DNA of 64,000 nt from Warburgia ugandensis. Its lineage: Eukaryota; Streptophyta; Magnoliopsida; Canellales; Canellaceae. A program made the translations under genes and the position numbers. Under the pieces are notes generated by a model. That model worked only from the letters and a program-made list of their open reading frames with translations, had not been told where the DNA came from and ran no database searches. Location: contig CP141135.1 in assembly GCA_035236585.1 (NCBI GenBank), positions 61,658,190 to 61,722,189 of the forward strand. Direction: 5' to 3'. Below, one piece after another: positions 34,365 through 49,625 of the stretch (positions are counted from its first letter, which is position 1; each line of letters begins with the position of its first letter).

Positions 34365-34365
<1 letters not shown>
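33616..34365. other. no recognised feature
   Basis: AT-rich, no recognisable coding sequence. Confidence 0.4.

Positions 34366-34426
<61 letters not shown>
34366..34426. repeat. (AT)n then (GA)n, target of the Athila-like insertion
   Basis: About 20 bases of AT then about 40 of GA end exactly where the 5' LTR starts. The GA tract resumes at 44052-44094 after the 3' LTR, so the element split one GA microsatellite. Confidence 0.85.
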
Positions 34427-35940
<1,514 letters not shown>

Positions 35941-35946
35941 AGTTTT

Positions 35947-35964
35947 TGACGCCGTTGCCGGGGA
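35947..35964 (+). promoter_or_regulatory. primer binding site, tRNA-Asp type
   Basis: TGACGCCGTTGCCGGGGA lies 6 bp after the 5' LTR. It matches TGGCGCCGTTGCCGGGGA, complementary to the 3' end of plant tRNA-Asp, except for G to A at the third base. This primer is typical of the Athila group. Confidence 0.85.
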
Positions 35965-36592
35965 CTTGTAATGAAGTTTTATAAAATTTAATTAAAAATA
36001 AAAAAAAATACAAAAAATTAGGAATTGCATTTTAGGAATTCTTAGGTGCATATTTAGGCATTTTTAGTGCATAACTACTTTATTTCCTAAATTTGGTACT
36101 AATCATTATCTTTCTTTTTCAGGAAATTGCAAGTGGAGCATCATCACTTAGATAGATTTTCCTTGCTTTCCTAGATTAGAATTTTTTATTTTATTTTTGA
36201 GTGAATCTTGTAGTGAGGCCCCTTGTAATTTGCATTTTTAATTTCAATTTTTAAAGGGTTGTAATAATACAGGGCAAGTCTGAGATAAGGTGGCTCACAC
36301 TTGATCTTCATCAGAAACCTCACTGTAAGTCTTCTCATTCATTTATTTTCTAGATTAGGGTTTGCATTTAGAATAATTTGCATTGTTTGGTAATTATTTG
36401 CATATAGAAAGCATCTGTTATAATTGTTGCATCTTAGGGTTTTGCATTAGTTTATTGCTTTCAATTGCATTTTAGGACACGTCTAACACTTTAAGGTGAA
36501 TTATATGTTGATCGAATTGTCATGGTATGTGAAAAATAATTAGTAACGACACCCTACCCCATAAGATCAAGGGTGGATTTCATCACCACTCC

Positions 36593-36908
36593 TTGGCTCA
36601 CCTAGGATAATCACCTCAAGCGCGCAACCCTACCATTCACTTTAAATTAAAATCAATTAAAAGAGACCTATAGGGTCAGCACATGCTCGTAGGACCCTCT
36701 TAATAGGACACGAATTACTGTCACTCCAATTGCTTTTGATCACTGTGATTATTGGGGGTTGTCTAATAGAGCCTCGCTCTTCCCCCACCTCCTGTTGATG
36801 TTCGTGAGGTCTAAACGCCTCCTTACACGAGGGTTGTATTAACCGCGTTGGTTAGAATTTAACTGGTGAGCAGTAGTCAACTCCTAAAGAGAAGAGTGTT
36901 AGATTAGG
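36593..36908 (+). repeat. leader domain shared with the LTR at 53873-58084
   Basis: It aligns over its whole length with the reverse complement of 55722-56042. The best part is TCTAATAGAGCCTCGCTCTT CCCCCACCT (shown in two parts), GTGAGGTCTAAACGCCTCCT and TTACACGAGG. The two host elements are otherwise of different Gypsy lineages. Confidence 0.85.
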
Positions 36909-37088
36909 CTAATTAAAATCATTGTCCCCACAGAAAATCAAAATATCTATGCTTGCTAGCCTTAGGGAAGTGCTTGATTGTGTCCTTGATTATGCATCAT
37001 TCTAGGCATTTAGGTTGCATCATTTAGGATAGTTAAAAAATAAAAAATAAAAACCAAAAAAATAAAAACCAAAAAGAGCTTTCATTGT

Positions 37089-38636
37089 ATGCCCTTTTGG
37101 ATACGTGACGAAACCAGTAGGTTAGTCTCGTACGACCAAAAAGACAGACCAACAATGGCTGATCAACGATCAAGGGGTAACTCACCCCATGGTAGTATCA
37201 GAGGTGATCAAGGTCCTCCACTCATCATGAATGAGGACCCACCACCTCTCATTGATGATGAATATCAGCCTCCACCAAGGAGGAATAATCATCAACAAAG
37301 AAATTGGAGAAGGAATGGAAATAGGGAATGAGACCAACAGAGTGACCATGGAGAAAATGATGTTTATCAGAATCCTCATGGATGAACCTTAAGAGACTAC
37401 CTTCAACCTACATGCACCAGTACACCCTCTTGTGTCATTCTTCCTCAAAATACTAGTGCTTTAGAATTAAAAATGGGAGTAATTCAATTACTTCCCAAAT
37501 TTCATTGGCTAGATAGTGAGAGTCTTTATTTGCACCTTAAAGAATTTGATGAGGTATGTAGTACCCAAAGAACCCAAAATATAGGTCTAGATACTGTCAG
37601 GCTTAAGCTATTTCCTTTCTCTTTAAAGGAAAAAGCAAAAATGTGGTTTAATGCACTGCCACCAGGTTCCATAAGGACTTGGAATGAAATGACTAGGGAA
37701 TTCTTGAAAAAGTTTTTCCTTACACATAAAACAAATACACTCCATCGTAAGATAATGAACTTTACCCAAAAAGATAAAGAATCATTTTTCTAATGTTGGG
37801 AGAGGTTCAAAGATCTATTGCTTACTTGCCCACATCATGGCTATGAACCATGGCACATTATGAGCTTCTTTTATGAAGGACTTAATTCTGACATGCGCCA
37901 GTTTGTAGAGATGATGTGCAATGGTAACTTTTTGAATAAACAATTAGATGAGGCGGAGGAGTATTTGGAATGGCTAGCTGAAAGTGCATAGACCTGAGCT
38001 GACTCAGAAAGAGTAGAACATTCAGATAGACCCAAGCCCACTACCACATCTACTAGGGGAGGCATGTATGCCATGACTGAAAAAGATGAAATCAGTGCTA
38101 AAGTAGTAACCCTAGCTAGAAAAGTAGAAGCCATGGAAATGGGAACAAAAACCTTAACTAATGATGAACAAGTGTGTAGCATTTATGAAAGTACGTCACA
38201 TCTTACCCAGGAATGTCCTACCATCCCTGCATTTCAAGATGTACTTCATGATCAGGCTAATGCACTTAATAATTATAAAAGACCTTTCTCCCCATATTCA
38301 GAGACATATAATCCCAACTGGAGAAACTATCTAAATTTCAGTTGGAGAAATGGACCTAATGCAAATATCTCACAACCAGGCCCATACCAGAGTCATCAAC
38401 AACCAAACCAAGGACTACTTGCTCCACCACCATATCAAACTCATCAACCTCATTCTCCTGGACTTTACTTGCCCCCACTTAAAAGGCATGTAGAGGATAA
38501 TCAAGTTAATCAGAACCAGGAGAAGAAAATATCTCAATTAGAAAAGTCTGTGAATGAACTAAAAAATATGATGAGTCAAATGATGCAAAATATGGAAAAA
38601 GGAAAAATTCCCAACTTAACCACAAACAAACCCTAA
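37089..38636 (+). pseudogene. Athila-like gag, one frame with in-frame stops
   Basis: Gag forms the particle that packages element RNA. One reading frame spans the region, likely starting at Met 37155 (MADQRSRG). It encodes TLRDYLQPTCTSTPSC, MGVIQLLPKFHWLDSESLYL, VRLKLFPFSLKEKAKMWFNA, LPPGSIRTWNEMTREFLKKF and CWERFKDLLLTCPHHGYEPW, the Retrotrans_gag pattern. Stops occur at 37332, near 37383, near 37791 and near 37989. The zinc knuckle reads CSIYESTSHLTQEC where CxxC is expected, so the second Cys is Tyr. Confidence 0.88.
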
Positions 38637-40041
38637 GGGAGTGCATGTAGTTAGCATTAATGCATCTGATGAAACATCTAGCTCTATCATGGAACAGACT
38701 AAAGTTGTTACTCTTCTTATGAGTGGTAAAATAATTGAGAAAGATGAGCCTCAAAAGATTGAAAAGGTAGAAGAACCTAAAGAAAAATATAAAGAAAAGG
38801 ATCCCGCTCCATCTATTAAGCCATGTCCATTACCTGCTCCATTCCCTCAATGGTTGCGCCAAGCCCCAAAGTCTGCATCTAATGATGAGATTTTAGAGAT
38901 TTTCAAGCAAGTCAAGATCAACATACCGATCTTAGATGCTATAAAACAAATCCCATCATATGCCAAATTCTTAAAAGACTTATGCACCATCAAGAGAAAA
39001 TTAAATGTCCAAAAGAAGGCATTTTTGACTGAACAGGTTAGCTCTATTCTTCAACATCATACACCACCAAAGTACAAAGATCCTGGTTGCCCCACTCTTG
39101 CTTGTATTATTGGCAACTACAAAATTAACCAAGCTCTTCTTGATTTAGAATCTAGTGTGAACCTATTACCATACTCGGTATATGAACAGTTAGGTCTGGG
39201 TGAATTGAAACCTACATTTACTATGCTCCAGCTAGCTGATCGTTCTATAAAAATACCACGAGGGGTAATAGAGGATGTGTTAGTCCAGGTAGAACAATTT
39301 TTCTTCCCTATAGATTTTTTGGTTCTAGATACACAACCTGTGGTGAATGAGAAGAATGAAATATCAGTCATCCTAGGACGACCAATTTTGGCTACGTTCA
39401 ATGCATTAATCAATTGTAGAAATGGTGTAATGAAATTGTCCTTTGGCAATATGACAATAGAGCTCAACATCTTCAATATTTGTATGCAACCTGGTGAAAC
39501 TACTGATAATTTGCACAATGTTAACATGATCACTTCAGTTGTGCAAGATCAGTTTCAGTCATCTTCTTTGTCGGACCCACTTGAGGCCTGTTTGGCCCAT
39601 TTTAATGAGTTTAATGAGGATACATTAATAGAGGAAGTTAATGCCCTCCTCGATTCTATGCCCCCTATGGATACAGAAAAATGGAAACCTCATTTCAAGG
39701 TGCTTCCATTGAGTGAGATCACTCCCCTCCCATCATCAGTAAAAACCCTTACAGAGCCTAAAATTCAAATTGAGCCTTGTAATGTTGAAGACGTACTTGA
39801 TTGGGACCTACAGACTTTATTTGAACAACCATTAGATAAGAAATTAGGCCCACCTGAAGTATTACATGTGCCAATTGAACATGAGGAAAAAGAGTCCATT
39901 GATATATTGTCCATACATCAACCGACTCTAAGGTACACATTAGAAGATAATCATGATGTAAGCAAAACCATGCTCCCTCCTCTATTAATACAAGAACAAT
40001 CTTTTAAGGAAGGGCATACTGAGCTTATACCTCAATCTTAG
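38629..40041 (+). CDS. Athila-like protease ORF (466 codons open) without RT
   Basis: The frame lies +1 to gag and joins it near 38625 at a NPKGVHVVSI-like point. It is open to 40041. The first part has VVTLLMSGKIIEK and PFPQWLRQAP, then a retropepsin-like domain: ALLDLESSVNLLPYSVYEQL, LADRSIKIPRGVIEDVLVQV and ISVILGRPILATFNALI. The family has DLGASVN or similar, so the Gly after the catalytic Asp region is Glu here. DPLEACLAHF and EEVNALLDSMPPMDTEKWK follow, then ITPLPSS, where RT should begin. The last ~100 codons have no domain I recognise. Confidence 0.85.
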   Translation, partial: NPKGVHVVSINASDETSSSIMEQTKVVTLLMSGKIIEKDEPQKIEKVEEPKEKYKEKDPAPSIKPCPLPAPFPQWLRQAPKSASNDEILEIFKQVKINIPILDAIKQIPSYAKFLKDLCTIKRKLNVQKKAFLTEQVSSILQHHTPPKYKDPGCPTLACIIGNYKINQALLDLESSVNLLPYSVYEQLGLGELKPTFTMLQLADRSIKIPRGVIEDVLVQVEQFFFPIDFLVLDTQPVVNEKNEISVILGRPILATFNALINCRNGVMKLSFGNMTIELNIFNICMQPGETTDNLHNVNMITSVVQDQFQSSSLSDPLEACLAHFNEFNEDTLIEEVNALLDSMPPMDTEKWKPHFKVLPLSEITPLPSSVKTLTEPKIQIEPCNVEDVLDWDLQTLFEQPLDKKLGPPEVLHVPIEHEEKESIDILSIHQPTLRYTLEDNHDVSKTMLPPLLIQEQSFKEGHTELIPQS

Positions 40042-42048
40042 GAAAATGTAAGGGAAAAGGAGGACCATTCACATATATATGGTTCAAAAGAATTTAAATT
40101 AACGGTAGTTGACATTGTTATAGAGATTCCACCACCCAAATTTTCAAGGTGGAGGAATTATATTGATTATTGTGAAATTTTGAAGATAGGAGATCGTCAG
40201 AGTGGTCCCACTCAATTTACATTCGTGGTAGTCTATTGTGTCATAATGCTACCATCACCAAAAATTTTAGGGTGGATGAAATATATAGACTATCGTGAGA
40301 TTTTGAAGTGGCATGAGAATTCTTGCCATTTCATTATTGGAATCTGAAAAACTCAAAAATAAATGAGGATATGTCTGGCTGAAGACGTTAAACTTAGCGC
40401 TTACTGGGAGGCAACTCAGAGTTTTCATTTTTGTTATTTTCTACATCACCCATATTCCTTTTAGGTCCTACTTTTTAAACATTGAGGACAATGTTTCTCT
40501 CAGGTTGGGTGGTGTAGAATTCTAGTAAATTCTAGTTTTTCTTGATTTTTAGGTGTTTTCCTTGTTTTTCAAAAAAAAAAAAAAAAAATTTAGGTCATTT
40601 CCTATACTATGATGAGAATTGGATTTTCTAAAGTATAATCTGGATAACTTTAGCTTATTAATGGAATTGAATATGATTAATTCATTATTTTACTCATTTT
40701 CTAAAGTATTCCATGAAAGCAAAGTCTCAGATCACATTTGTACACAGCAGTTGCATATAGATAGTCTAAATTGATAAGTAGCTATAACTTAGAAATTCTG
40801 AAGAAATTAAGTGGAGACCTATAACCTAAGTGAGTTTTAGAGTCATTCATCCTTTTGAGAGGTTATAAATATTCCTAATTTTCTTCAACGTGCTTAAAGA
40901 AAATTGATCTCAAACTCTTAAATTTGGCTAATTACCTGAATAATTAGAATACGACCTTTAAAAATATGAAAGTTCATTGAATTTGATAGATTATAGGAAA
41001 CCTAGAAAATGATTTAGGCCATCCTTGTTATAACTTAGAGACATAAAGCCTACCCATAAGTATTTTTACCACTAGTTAGCCAAGTTGAGCCTTTTAATAT
41101 AAGCCTTTTCTTGTTTCACCCAAATTACCCTTTACCCATATTAACCCAATATAAACTATCCATTACCCATTTTTCTTTGAAAAATAAGTTAGAGAAGAAT
41201 GAAAGAATATCTTTTAGTTGCAATGAAAGTAGAAAAGTGGATATGAAGAAAAGAAATATTCTTCAAAGTGAGTCAAAAGTACTGAAATATAAAGAAAAAA
41301 GTTAAAAAAAAAAAGAGTTTGAAGAATGCAAAGAAAAATAGAAAAAGAAATATTCACTTCATCAAAGAAAAGAAGAATTGCCAACTTTAAGAAGACATCT
41401 ACTTATTTTTTGAAGAAACTTTGAATACCCTTATACCCTTTTCTTTGGTATCCTGTCCTAAGCCTATGTTTCGTCCCAGTTAAAGACCTATTGATTCTAA
41501 AAGAAATATAGTCTTGATGAGGAAATGAATGAATAGGATTAAAAGAGTGGTATTTCTAAATATTCAAAGGTAATGACATCCATTTCAAAGGGATCAAAAC
41601 AATTCCTTAGTAACTCCCGTTCTTCATGAGCATATGTGAGATAAATTTGTTTTTATTGACTCTTCTCACATAATCAAAAGAGAAATATGAGTTGAACCCT
41701 CTATCTGAGAGACTTTATTTCTGAGCGTATGTCATTAGTAAGGATTGAGGTCAAAACATATTTCAGATGGAGTTCAAAAGTTAGAAGTCTACTTAGAGAT
41801 AAAGATTATTCTATGTGTAGACTGTATACGCATACACTCACTCTGAGATCTGAGTTGGAATGTAATATTTTTAGCATATGGGTAAGGTTTTGAATTATTC
41901 AGTCATCTTTATTAGTTTGCTAAAGTTGATGGATTTATTTAAAATAATTCTCTGAGAAAAAAGTGGAGATGACCTGAAAAATAAAAAAATTTGAGTTGAT
42001 TTCTTCGCATCTTTTGCTAGGGACTAGCAAAATGCTGGTTGAGGGATG
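40042..42048 (+). other. 3' internal region of the Athila-like element
   Basis: A degenerate stretch encodes KFSRWRNYIDYCEILK and a similar GWMKYIDYREILKW, an internal duplication. Near 40385-40420 lies GACGTTAAACTTAGCGCTTA, then ACATTGAGGACAATGTTTCT near 40476; both belong to the Athila 3' region. The rest is AT-rich with no pol. A poly-A run is at 40570. GAGGGATG just before the 3' LTR may be the polypurine tract. Confidence 0.7.

Positions 42049-44051
<2,003 letters not shown>

Positions 44052-44094
<43 letters not shown>
44052..44094. repeat. (GA)n, right flank of the Athila-like insertion
   Basis: About 43 bases of GA repeat directly after the 3' LTR. It continues the tract that ends at 34426. 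Confidence 0.95.
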
Positions 44095-44096
<2 letters not shown>

Positions 44097-44534
44097 TGAT
44101 TATGTGGCTATTTAGAGTATTACAAGGATGGTCTACTGATTGTAACTATTGGGAAAGACTGTAATGTTGCCTAATTATTTCTATTTGATCGAGTTAAAAT
44201 ACCATTTGGTGTCTAAAATCAAGAAGATAATTAATCATAGTCATATTGATTAAAGGACTCTTTACAATGGTTTGTTGCTTTCAGTTGTCTAATAGCTCAT
44301 AGATAATCTTAGTATTATTCATGGATAAGAACCGATTTTTGCTAGTTATTCTTCTTCAAAAACCATTCTGACCTTAAACATTTCCAAACCTTGTTCCTGT
44401 GAGCTGGCTAAGGTTGAAAACCCCAAAAATCACGTTCAATTCTGGGTAGAAAAATTTGAGCTCACTAAGTTTGAAGATAAATTGAGTACCTTTCAAAAGG
44501 ATTTCAGTGGATTTACTATAAGTAGAAATTATTA

Positions 44535-46105
44535 TGTTTCTCTATCAGTAATTTTGATGACAACAAAACTAAGTTTTTAAGCACTAACATTTTGGATTGC
44601 TTGTTTATGATTCTTTTGAAGATTGAATCAAAGAAAGGCAATTATGAGCTTTATATCATTGAATTTTGAATTTTAAAATTTTACTGAGAAATGAAGCAAA
44701 TGTTGTTCAAAATATTTCACATGAATCATGTTTTTAAGTCATCTACAACATGTGTTCAAAAATCAAGACTTTCATTTGTAAGAATTTTAAAGGGACATTT
44801 TTTTTTAAAGGAGTCAACTACCTCATGGGACTCAACTCCTTCTTGAGAAATTGAATTTAACACAGTAGGCATTGATTCCTCTAAGAGAATACTTGACACC
44901 TAATTCATTTCCTTGATTTTGGTGCAATGGGAGTGGACTCCCAAGTCGTGGTTTTCAAAAGGAGTCGATGCTTATGTTGGATGATTTGACTCCATTTTGT
45001 AGAAGATGAATTTAGTAGGGGTCCACACTCATCGGGGAGTTGACTCCCTGCTGAACTTTTCAAGAGTAAAAAAGGAGTCAAGACCTTTGTGGAATGAACT
45101 TTACAAGATTTTTGAAAATTAAAACTTTTGTTTAAAATATTTATAAATTTGAAACTTAAGTTGGGTTTTGCATGTAGGTCCTTTTTGTTGGTTCCTAAAA
45201 CATCATTTTGAAAACATCGCTTCTTCTTTCAATAAGATATAGAGGCTCTTCAATAGCTATTTTCTTCCCCAATCAAATTTTGGAGAATTCGAACAACTCT
45301 TTCAATATCCAATAAAGCTTAGACATCTCTCCAATAGCTAATTGAAGAACAATTAAAAGAGGGAGACTCTTCAACAACTAGTTTTGGTGTTTCAAGTATA
45401 TTTAGAAGCTATTGAAAAAGGCTAGAGGCTTATGAAGTGAAAAGCATCAAGGAAGCCATTAAAGCTCAAGTTTAAAACTCTCAAGCATCCACTTTTTGCA
45501 GAAAATTCACTTTGTATAGTATATTCATTACTTTTTCTCATTTTTCTTCTATATTTGAATGTAGATATTTAATTGAAGATCCATTTCTTCTTCTTAATTC
45601 ATTCTAAAGAGGTTTTTCTCTAGGAACTTTGTCATATTTGAATTGAGGCATTGTGAGTTCTCAATCTTTAGTGTCTAAGAACTCAATTGAATTTGCATGT
45701 ACAGCATCACAAGGATTAGTGGTAACTCAAGGAGTGGATATCCTTGAGAGAGAGGAAATAGGTGCCGATTAGGTGAGCAAAACCTCTATAAATCATTTTA
45801 TGTTTGGTGTTATTTAATATTTTTGTTACTATGTTCTTGAGTTTAATATCCCACATTTTTATTGCATATTCTTTGTCTTTCATATGCATTCACCCAATGT
45901 TGAAATGCATGAGTAGTTTTATTCAAAACATCTTTAATCTCTTCAACTTATGTTCCATCATATTAGTGTTTGTAGTTTTGCTTAGAGAATAATTTTCAAG
46001 GAAAAATGCTTGATTCTTTCACTATTCCTATGTTAAAGATTTTTAACTAAAAAATCCTTAAGTTTTGTTTCAGGGCCAAATTCACCTTCATGGGACCATA
46101 GAATG
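44535..46105 (+). mobile_element. Copia-type LTR remnant
   Basis: AATTTTGATGACAACAAAAC near its start, GAGTCAACT words in the middle, GTGAGCAAAACCTCTATAAA near 45775 and GCCAAATTCACCTTCATGGG near 46080 follow the order in the Copia LTR at 25795-27716. Termini and target duplication were not established. Confidence 0.4.
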
Positions 46106-46299
46106 TAGCTAGCTATCTAGAGTCATCGATTCAACTAGATGAGGGTATAGTAGAGACAATTGTATTTTTCAATTTGAGATATTGTCTCCCCAGCAGGTAG
46201 ATTGGTTTCCAACAGATAGGAATTTATCTCCCATGAATTTACTTAAAAGACTAACATATGTTGGAGAAATGTAGATGATTAAAATAAGAGATTGAACAT

Positions 46300-46739
46300 C
46301 AAATTCAAGATCATCTAAGCCATCTACTCAGGTTAGCAACTTCAAGCTTTGTGTGTGGGTTGAATGTACTAAGAGAACTTTTTCTTCAAACCTTCTTTGT
46401 ATGTGAAGAGTGTGTTGCTCTCTTATCTTGAATAGTTTTTTAAATAGTTGTAAAAAGGTTGAGCTGCTACAAGTGTTTTAGTCCTTTGTGGCTAGCAGTG
46501 TCAACTGGTGAGTAAAAACTTGCAAGAAATTAGTGACGCTCAAAGTAGGTGTCACTTTAAGAGACTGGAAGCATGTTCCTTGATTTATGGCTAAACCATG
46601 ATAAAATCTATGTGTCTAGTAGTTTTTCGTGTGCGCTAAAAGTTTTTCTTTAAAAAACTCCATGTTTTTAGGATAAACTTACAAAAGGTTGTTAAGCTTT
46701 GATTTTGGGCCCAATTTAAACCCCTCTTGGGGCCTTACA
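46300..46739 (+). mobile_element. 3' part of another Copia-type LTR
   Basis: CTCAAAGTAGGTGTCACTTT, GGCTAAACCATGATAAAATC and AATTTAAACCCCTCTTGGGG match the reverse complement of 18530-18720 in order. Only the 3' part seems present. Confidence 0.4.
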
Positions 46740-46927
46740 ACAATAAATAAAAAAAGAGAGGAAAAAAGATACAAAAATAAGGAGCTAAGGAATATTTCCT
46801 TGATGGAGTAGGGTACTTTTAGGTCCAACATTTCCAACTTATGCATGATCAAATCCATTCATTTGATAGACCATGGCAAGCCTATCCTACTTATGCTGAT
46901 TTTTTATTGAGGAGATGCCTCTAACCA

Positions 46928-49620
46928 TGTAATGCCCGAGCAATTTACACTATTTTTAACGAAAATTGAATGTTCTATAGGAAATAAACTGTGTTGAATG
47001 TTTGATTTTATTTAAAATAGTAAATAAGGAATTTATGAGGAAACTTAGTACCATTATATTCTACTCAAAAAATAGAATCCAACGCCTCAAAAATCACCTA
47101 AAACGGAGTTCGTATGAAGAAGTTACAGCCATTTAAAGATAGGAGTATTTCTGAAAAATAAACAGAAAAACGAAAAAGGATGAAAAACTCAGCGGGCCGT
47201 TTTGATAACGGCACCCCCTGTCGTCTTCAACCTCTAGACCCTCCTAAAAACCCTCGATCCCGATTTTTCTAGAGGGATCCGCCACCACCATTGAGGGGCA
47301 CCACCATAGCTGGTTTATAAAAAACCCATCTCCCCTCTCCAAAAAACCATGTTTTTCGGTGATTTTCCAGTCATTTGAAACTGGGGTTTCCGGCAAAAAC
47401 TAGAAACCTGTTCCTTTGTGTTTCCGGCAACGGCCAGGCCAAGACTGGCCGGCCATTCCCGTCTCCCCATTCCCCTCTCTTCTCTTGTTCTGGCCTTGCA
47501 CGACATGGGAGTTTCCACCTTCATCGAGTTTTTTCGGCAACAAGGGTTTGGACAGGCTGGAAGAGCACCATCTCCGACTGCAAGGTAAGTCATCCCTCCT
47601 TCTTTTCCTTTCCGTTTGCTTCCCCCAGGCTAGATCCATGCTGGATCTGGTCCTTTCCAGTCGTTTTCAGTCGGGTTCTTGGCTGGAAAAACACCCCACG
47701 ATGGCTTGGGCCGGACTTGCACGAGCCAGGCGTCCCAAGGACGCCAAGCACCACGTGCACCTGGGATTGGGTCCCTGGGACGGGTTCCAGGTGTACGACA
47801 GCGCATACACTACCCCAGGTACGGCCTTCAGGTGCGCGCATGACATGGGGGACGGGTCCTGGCTCGACCAGGATGCACAGGGTGCCCTGGGAGCTAAGAC
47901 GCGCCATGCTACAAGGTGCGTCCATGTGATGATGCACGTCATAGCGTCACTTGAGCATGCATGTGCGTGTGCAAAACGCGGTCTCTGGCACGGCCTTTAG
48001 GCACACACGCACGTGAGGCGGTCACGGTTCAACCAGGATGCACGGGTGTCCTGGGAATCGAGACACGCGGACCTAATGAGACTTTAAAATTAGGATCATA
48101 GGACCATTCATAGAATTTAACTATTGAATAAGTAGGTCCATATTATAGGAGCTAGCCTGACAGTGAATTAGGCAAGGACCTTGGACCCAATAGGCAGAGC
48201 TAGTGATCTAATGACTAAATATATTGAAATTAATAAGGACTCCTTGTATCCATTTATACCCAGGAGTTTATAAATAAGACCCAGGGACGGGTTGAGTGCT
48301 AAAGGACGCGACTCGAGGAGATTTTGAGGTGGTGCTCTATCGCTACTAGACTTTTTAAAGAGCTATGATTGTTTTATGCATGTTTTAAGTACAAATTATA
48401 TAACTTGTTTAGCATGACTTAATTCAGCATACATATGATAAACGCTTTATGCATAGATATGTTTTGCAAATAATTGCATATACATTATGCATAGATATGT
48501 TTTGCAAACAAATGCATATATTGCATAATTTGTGAGCATTTAGTTTTTAAAAGATTGCATTTCCTTGAGGGTTACCGAAAGACGCTGGAGTGCTCAAAAG
48601 ACGCTAAGTAGGCAGTTGTGAGGGACCCAAAGAGGACAGGTTTTGAAAAAGAGGTTTTCGCTGGTTTGATCTGATATGATTTGGGTTGATGAGCTCGTGG
48701 ACGCTATGCCGAGAGGTTTGGGTTAGCCTCCAGCCTCTACCACTATTAGGTGGATGGGTACCATGCCCAAAAAGGGCAACATCCCTACGTCGACTGCATG
48801 TGGTACAGGGGGCTACCACTAGTGTCACGGCACTAGGTCGACGTGTCATATGCCCTGTGGAGGTTATGATCGAGTGTCCTCAGGTACCCGGGGACCACAC
48901 GACGATGAGGTCATGGGCATAGTTGGACCCTATGGTTTCGTAGACTTATGTGCATTGCATATGGCATGGTATGAGGTTGGTCGACCATACCATACCAAAT
49001 ATCCATGAGTTGGATTCAATTGAGCATCTGATGCATATCATTATGTTTATGATATATGATACTTTCGACTTGGATTATGATATTTCTTTAAGTCGTCAAT
49101 ATTCCGGTTTGGCAGTGGTTTTTAATATCGATATTGAACATGATTGTTCGAACATACACATGTTTTTAAGAGCACATGATTTTAAACATAGCATGCATTT
49201 CAAAACTAGTAGTGATAGACTCCTACTAAGTATAGTATATACTCACCTTATCATTAACATTTTTCAGGATAATTTCATCCACGAGTAGAGGATGTTTATG
49301 TTAATGCTACGAGCAAGTGAATCAAAAAGGAAACAATTATACATGTAAGTAAATTCTCAACCCTTTGGACATGTATTTGTATTTATTTACAGTTGGACTG
49401 TGTGTTGTGACTGGATAGATTTGGGGAAAAATACTTATGATTTCTAAAGCTTTTCAAAAACTACCTTGGTTGTTGTGAAAGCAAATGACACTCGAGGTTT
49501 TCAAAATGAGTTTAAAACAAAAGATTTTTCCACTGCATTGCACTTTTTCAAATCGGGATCCCACCTTAGCAAATTTAGATTTTTCATTTAAAAATGCATG
49601 TGGAAACCCAGGTCATCACA
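46928..49620 (+). mobile_element. solo LTR, chromovirus-like Gypsy, with perfect target duplication
   Basis: It begins TGTAATGCCC and ends GGTCATCACA (an inverted terminal match), flanked by AACCA at 46923-46927 and 49621-49625. Its 3' end, reversed, resembles the left end of the LTR at 53873-58084 (TGTGATGACCTGGG against TGTGAAGACTAGGG). The 2693-bp LTR is more GC-rich than its surroundings near 47400-48000. Open frames there are not genes. Confidence 0.88.
47316..47322 (+). promoter_or_regulatory. possible LTR TATA box
   Basis: TATAAAA lies about 390 bp into the LTR, between AT-rich U3-like and GC-rich sequence, where a plant LTR promoter would be expected. Inference. Confidence 0.35.
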
Positions 49621-49625
49621 AACCA

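Noticed and set aside
39117-39533. 138-codon minus-strand frame
   Set aside because: Shadow of the Athila-like protease frame.
44262-46744. Copia LTR with ACAAT target duplication
   Set aside because: ACAAT after 46739 has a match near 44268, but the sequence after it does not start with a plausible LTR terminus.
47375-48000. 184- and 194-codon overlapping frames and minus-strand partners
   Set aside because: They lie inside a solo LTR with a clear target duplication, in a GC-rich part that is open in several frames by composition.
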